Shown here in pieces: positions 61,961-64,000 of a stretch of DNA of 64,000 nt (its first letter is position 1; every line of letters begins with the position of its first letter). Made by a program: the position numbers and the translations under genes. The notes under the pieces were generated by a model that saw only the letters and a program-made list of their open reading frames with translations, was not told the DNA's origin and did not search any database. Origin of the DNA: Selenomonadaceae bacterium (lineage in GTDB: Bacteria > Bacillota > Negativicutes > Selenomonadales > Selenomonadaceae); NCBI GenBank assembly GCA_017614505.1, contig JAGABT010000013.1, forward strand, positions 62,001 through 126,000. Direction: 5' to 3'.

Positions 61961-62895
61961 CGCTGCTCACCCCGCCTCAGTTTCGGGTCAAGCCACGCGT
62001 AGGACAAGTCCACCAGAAAATTTATCACCATGTAAACCACCGCTATCCACAGCACGAATCCTTCAATCAGCGGGTAGTCACGCATCATTATCGCCCGCAC
62101 AGCCATGTTGCCAATCCCTGGCCACGAGAAAACTATTTCGATAACCGCCACGCCGCCTAAAAGCCAGCCAATCGACATTCCCAGCAATGTTATCAGCGGT
62201 AAAACCGCGTTCGGCAAAACGTGCTTCCAGAGTATCGCCGATTCGCTCAAGCCTCGCGCCCGCGCGCCAATTACATAATCCTGGTGCAGTTCGTCCAGAA
62301 TTACCGTCCGCACCTGCCGCACGTATTTCGTCGACTGGTAAATCGCCAGCGTCAGCGCCGGCAAAACTATTCCTTGAGCCGTAACCGTCGAGCTTGCTAT
62401 CGGGAACCAGCCCAACTTCAAGCCGAACACGTACAGCAAAATTAATCCCAGCCAGAAACTCGGCATCGATACGCCTATGAATGCGAAAAACCTCACGATA
62501 TAATCCGGCAGCTGATTCTGCTTCACCGCCGACCAGATTCCCAGCGGCAACGAAATTATCAGCACGAAAATTATCGTCACAATCGCCAGCAATAATGTTC
62601 CAACGAAACCTTCGGATAATTTTTCAACCACCGGCTTTTTCGCTGAGTACGACATTCCCATATCGCCATGCGCTACACCCGCCAGCCAGTTCCCGTACTG
62701 CACAAGGAACGGCTTGTCAAGTCCCAGCTCAGCGCGAGTTTTTTCCAGCACTTCTTCCGAAACGATTGTGTCCGCCGATTCCAGCAGCATCGCCACTGGG
62801 TCGCCTGGCGCAAGGTACGCGAGGCAGAATGTGATAAAGCTCACGCCCAGCAGCGTTACGAACATCTGTGCCAGCCGGTTCCAAATCCCTTTCAA
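61957..62895 (-). CDS. Peptide/nickel-type ABC permease (NikB/DppB-like)
   Basis: 312 aa, LAQMFVTLLGVSFITFCLAY at the N-terminus, six helices and the EAA loop DYVIGARARGLSESAILWKH. First gene of the operon; TTG start at 62895 with AGGGGAG upstream, just behind the riboswitch terminator. Gene order B-C-A-D-E. Confidence 0.93.
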   Translation of the reverse strand: MKGIWNRLAQMFVTLLGVSFITFCLAYLAPGDPVAMLLESADTIVSEEVLEKTRAELGLDKPFLVQYGNWLAGVAHGDMGMSYSAKKPVVEKLSEGFVGTLLLAIVTIIFVLIISLPLGIWSAVKQNQLPDYIVRFFAFIGVSMPSFWLGLILLYVFGLKLGWFPIASSTVTAQGIVLPALTLAIYQSTKYVRQVRTVILDELHQDYVIGARARGLSESAILWKHVLPNAVLPLITLLGMSIGWLLGGVAVIEIVFSWPGIGNMAVRAIMMRDYPLIEGFVLWIAVVYMVINFLVDLSYAWLDPKLRRGEQR

Positions 62896-62910
62896 TAAAA
62901 ACCACTCCCC

Positions 62911-62942
62911 TAAAAAAAATGCGCCCGCAATTTCTGCGAGCG
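62911..62942 (-). terminator. Riboswitch-controlled intrinsic terminator
   Basis: Minus strand CGCTCGCA-GAAAT-TGCGGGCG followed by CATTTTTTTT, ending just before the ribosome site of the first permease gene. A classical expression platform. Confidence 0.8.
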
Positions 62943-63035
62943 TTCCAAATCAAAAGACAAGCGGACAACGCACATACGTCGCCCGCTCGACTAAAATCTC
63001 CATCCCCGTCACTCGCAGGTCAAGCGGCGATTGTT

Positions 63036-63190
63036 AATCAAGCAGTTCTCCCGACTTCGGCTCAACGCTCCTCTGCGCCTTCCCAGTTGCCCAGTGACAT
63101 AAATGCAGATTCGCTCCCCGCTACGGTGGCGTGACCGCTCCGGCTTTCGACCGGATTCCCTATTGAGGCTTGCGCCACTTGATTCAATCA
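63036..63190 (-). promoter_or_regulatory. Cobalamin riboswitch
   Basis: Minus strand shows the B12-element core in order: GGGAATCCGGTCGAAAGCCG, GCGGTCACGCCACCGTA, GTCACTGGGC, ACTGGGAAGGC, and GAGCCGAAGTCGGGAGAACT (usual form GCCAGGAGACCTGC). The order and spacing fit the class. Followed by a terminator at 62911-62942, so binding of a cobalamin should stop transcription of the ABC operon. Confidence 0.9.
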
Positions 63191-63262
63191 ATATTCAATT
63201 TTCAATTCGCCGGAAGGCTCATTTTGCGCTAAAAAGTTTGCGCCCGCCTTTAGATTCGTCAA

Positions 63263-63457
63263 TCATTTTCTGGTCGAACTGTATGCGAGCAAAGGGGTAT
63301 TCGCGCTTTTATCTTTGACAATCATTTTCTGCACGAATTCAGGAATTTTATTTCCATTCGCGCTGAAATATTCAAACTGCGGCGCGCCGCCTACGACGTT
63401 ATCAAGTTCCTCGTCGCTCATAATTTCACTGCGGCGGTAATTTTTTTCTTCAGCCAT
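63263..63457 (-). CDS. Small double-glycine-leader peptide (bacteriocin- or signal-type precursor)
   Basis: 64 aa. Residues 1-24 (SDEELDNVVGG at 14-24) look like the leader of class II bacteriocin/RiPP precursors cut after Gly-Gly by peptidase-containing ABC exporters. The predicted product, 40 residues starting APQFEYFSANGNK and ending AYSSTRK, has no cysteine. ATG 63457 has AGGAGGGG 8 bases upstream. No exporter, immunity or modification gene is recognised nearby, so the function is open. It precedes the B12-riboswitch operon. Confidence 0.7.
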   Translation of the reverse strand: MAEEKNYRRSEIMSDEELDNVVGGAPQFEYFSANGNKIPEFVQKMIVKDKSANTPLLAYSSTRK

Positions 63458-63469
63458 AATCAACCCCTC

Positions 63470-63805
63470 CTAATCCTCTTCGTTGCTGGCTTGCTCGTCG
63501 AAAGTCCGAGCCATACGCCAGCCAAAATCCTCAGTCTTTTCAGCGGAATGTAACGCGGCGATAATCCTCGACGGCGGCAAAATCCAGCGGGCGGCTTCCC
63601 AAAGAAAACTGCCGCTGAACGCGTATTCCACGAGCGATTTAGCGACTGACTTAGTAACCGGCACGTCGAAAACTTCCGCCAGCTCCATAACCATTTTGAT
63701 TTGCACGGCGGTAACCGCCAGCTCGGAGACGGCTCCGGCGGCGACGGCGGCTTTGTACGCGGTGTCGATAATGGCAGCGCATTCGCGATGCTGGGCGCCA
63801 GTCAT
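63470..63805 (-). CDS. DUF697-like helical membrane-associated protein
   Basis: 111 aa, [40 protein letters not shown], and [14 protein letters not shown], a pattern found in DUF697/YcjF-type C-terminal domains but without a GTPase domain, and ending [18 protein letters not shown]. Starts by ATGA overlap with the ybaK stop (ATG 63805), and 12 bp separate it from the small peptide gene, so the three form one unit. Moderately sure of the family. Confidence 0.6.
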   Translation of the reverse strand: MTGAQHRECAAIIDTAYKAAVAAGAVSELAVTAVQIKMVMELAEVFDVPVTKSVAKSLVEYAFSGSFLWEAARWILPPSRIIAALHSAEKTEDFGWRMARTFDEQASNEED

Positions 63806-64000
63806 TTCTCTACCAAATCCGCAACCGTGGCGCGCGTAGCTTTTAACAAATCCTGTGGCGTCAAAATTAACTGCATACCGCGCATACCGGCGCTGACTGA
63901 AATTTTTTCGTGCGCCAGCGCTTTGCTGTCGATAAAAACTGGATAATCTTTTTTAGCGCCGAGCGGTGAACAGCCGCCGCGAACGTAGCCGGTAAGCGGC
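63802..64000 (-). CDS. ybaK: YbaK/EbsC-family Cys-tRNA(Pro) deacylase (3' end only)
   Basis: The last 65 codons, entering from the window edge: [38 protein letters not shown] and [14 protein letters not shown]. GYxRGGxSPxG and the SAGxRGxQ motif are the YbaK hallmarks. It hydrolyses mischarged Cys-tRNA(Pro). The N-terminal part is outside the window. Confidence 0.9.
   Translation of the reverse strand, partial: PLTGYVRGGCSPLGAKKDYPVFIDSKALAHEKISVSAGMRGMQLILTPQDLLKATRATVADLVEK

Overview
The window looks like chromosome from a motile, anaerobic, diderm Firmicute of the Negativicutes (Selenomonadales/Selenomonadaceae type). Three things point there. The flagellar cluster carries both L-ring (FlgH) and P-ring (FlgI) genes, as expected only with an outer membrane. 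The metabolic and translation genes are Firmicute-like (family II CBS-type pyrophosphatase, SufS/SufU, rubrerythrin with an N-terminal rubredoxin domain, PTS EIIABC, B12-riboswitch transporter). GTG and TTG starts with strong AGGAGG sites are frequent. This taxonomic reading is inference; there is no 16S gene in the window.

Layout. 1-6.8 kb (minus): the 5' part of recG, then a single-chain Type ISP restriction-modification enzyme; each is preceded by a TTGCAA-type promoter and a similar hairpin leader. 6.8-10.5 kb (minus): flgG-flgA-flgH-flgI-flgJ-like behind a possible sigma-28 promoter, then rpsO. 11-14.3 kb: a decayed helicase/Type III restriction fragment, rubrerythrin, divergent ppaC and orphan dhaM. 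14.3-15 kb (minus): a five-gene tRNA operon (Gly, Gly, Ile2/Met-CAT, Arg, Tyr) with its own promoter and terminator. 15-20.1 kb (plus): rph-rdgB-phosphoesterase-PHP phosphatase, a HydF-like G protein, a secreted protein and an AmmeMemoRadiSam-type radical SAM enzyme.

20.1-35.8 kb is the accessory core. Two giant RTX/calcium-binding nonapeptide proteins (about 1820 and 1846 aa) face away from each other from inverted, nearly identical 5' regions. Between them lie a sugar PTS EIIABC, a secreted protein, an ACT-domain protein and an MqsR toxin with an unusual MqsA-like antitoxin that lacks zinc cysteines and HTH. A 29-bp promoter cassette recurs at all three transcription units (both RTX genes and mqsRA). 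At 35.8-37.2 kb lies a doubly broken GIY-YIG/NUMOD3/four-HTH gene.

37.2-57.5 kb is mostly housekeeping: leuS, rpsB, tsf (with an odd 336-bp insert between rpsB and tsf), a sodium:solute symporter, an amidohydrolase, an MBL hydrolase, paaK with its ACT partner, sufD-like/sufS/sufU, a TPR-glycosyltransferase, prfA-prmC-tsaC, a HAD phosphatase, a DeoR regulator, thiD and eno. 57.6-64 kb (minus): a peptide/nickel-type ABC transporter operon under a cobalamin riboswitch with a clear terminator platform, a double-glycine-leader small peptide, a DUF697-like protein and the end of ybaK.

Spread over the window are eight copies of a roughly 100-bp intergenic element that folds as three successive hairpins with compensatory base changes between copies. 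It is the most striking non-coding signal here. No CRISPR array, complete insertion sequence, prophage or replication origin was seen.
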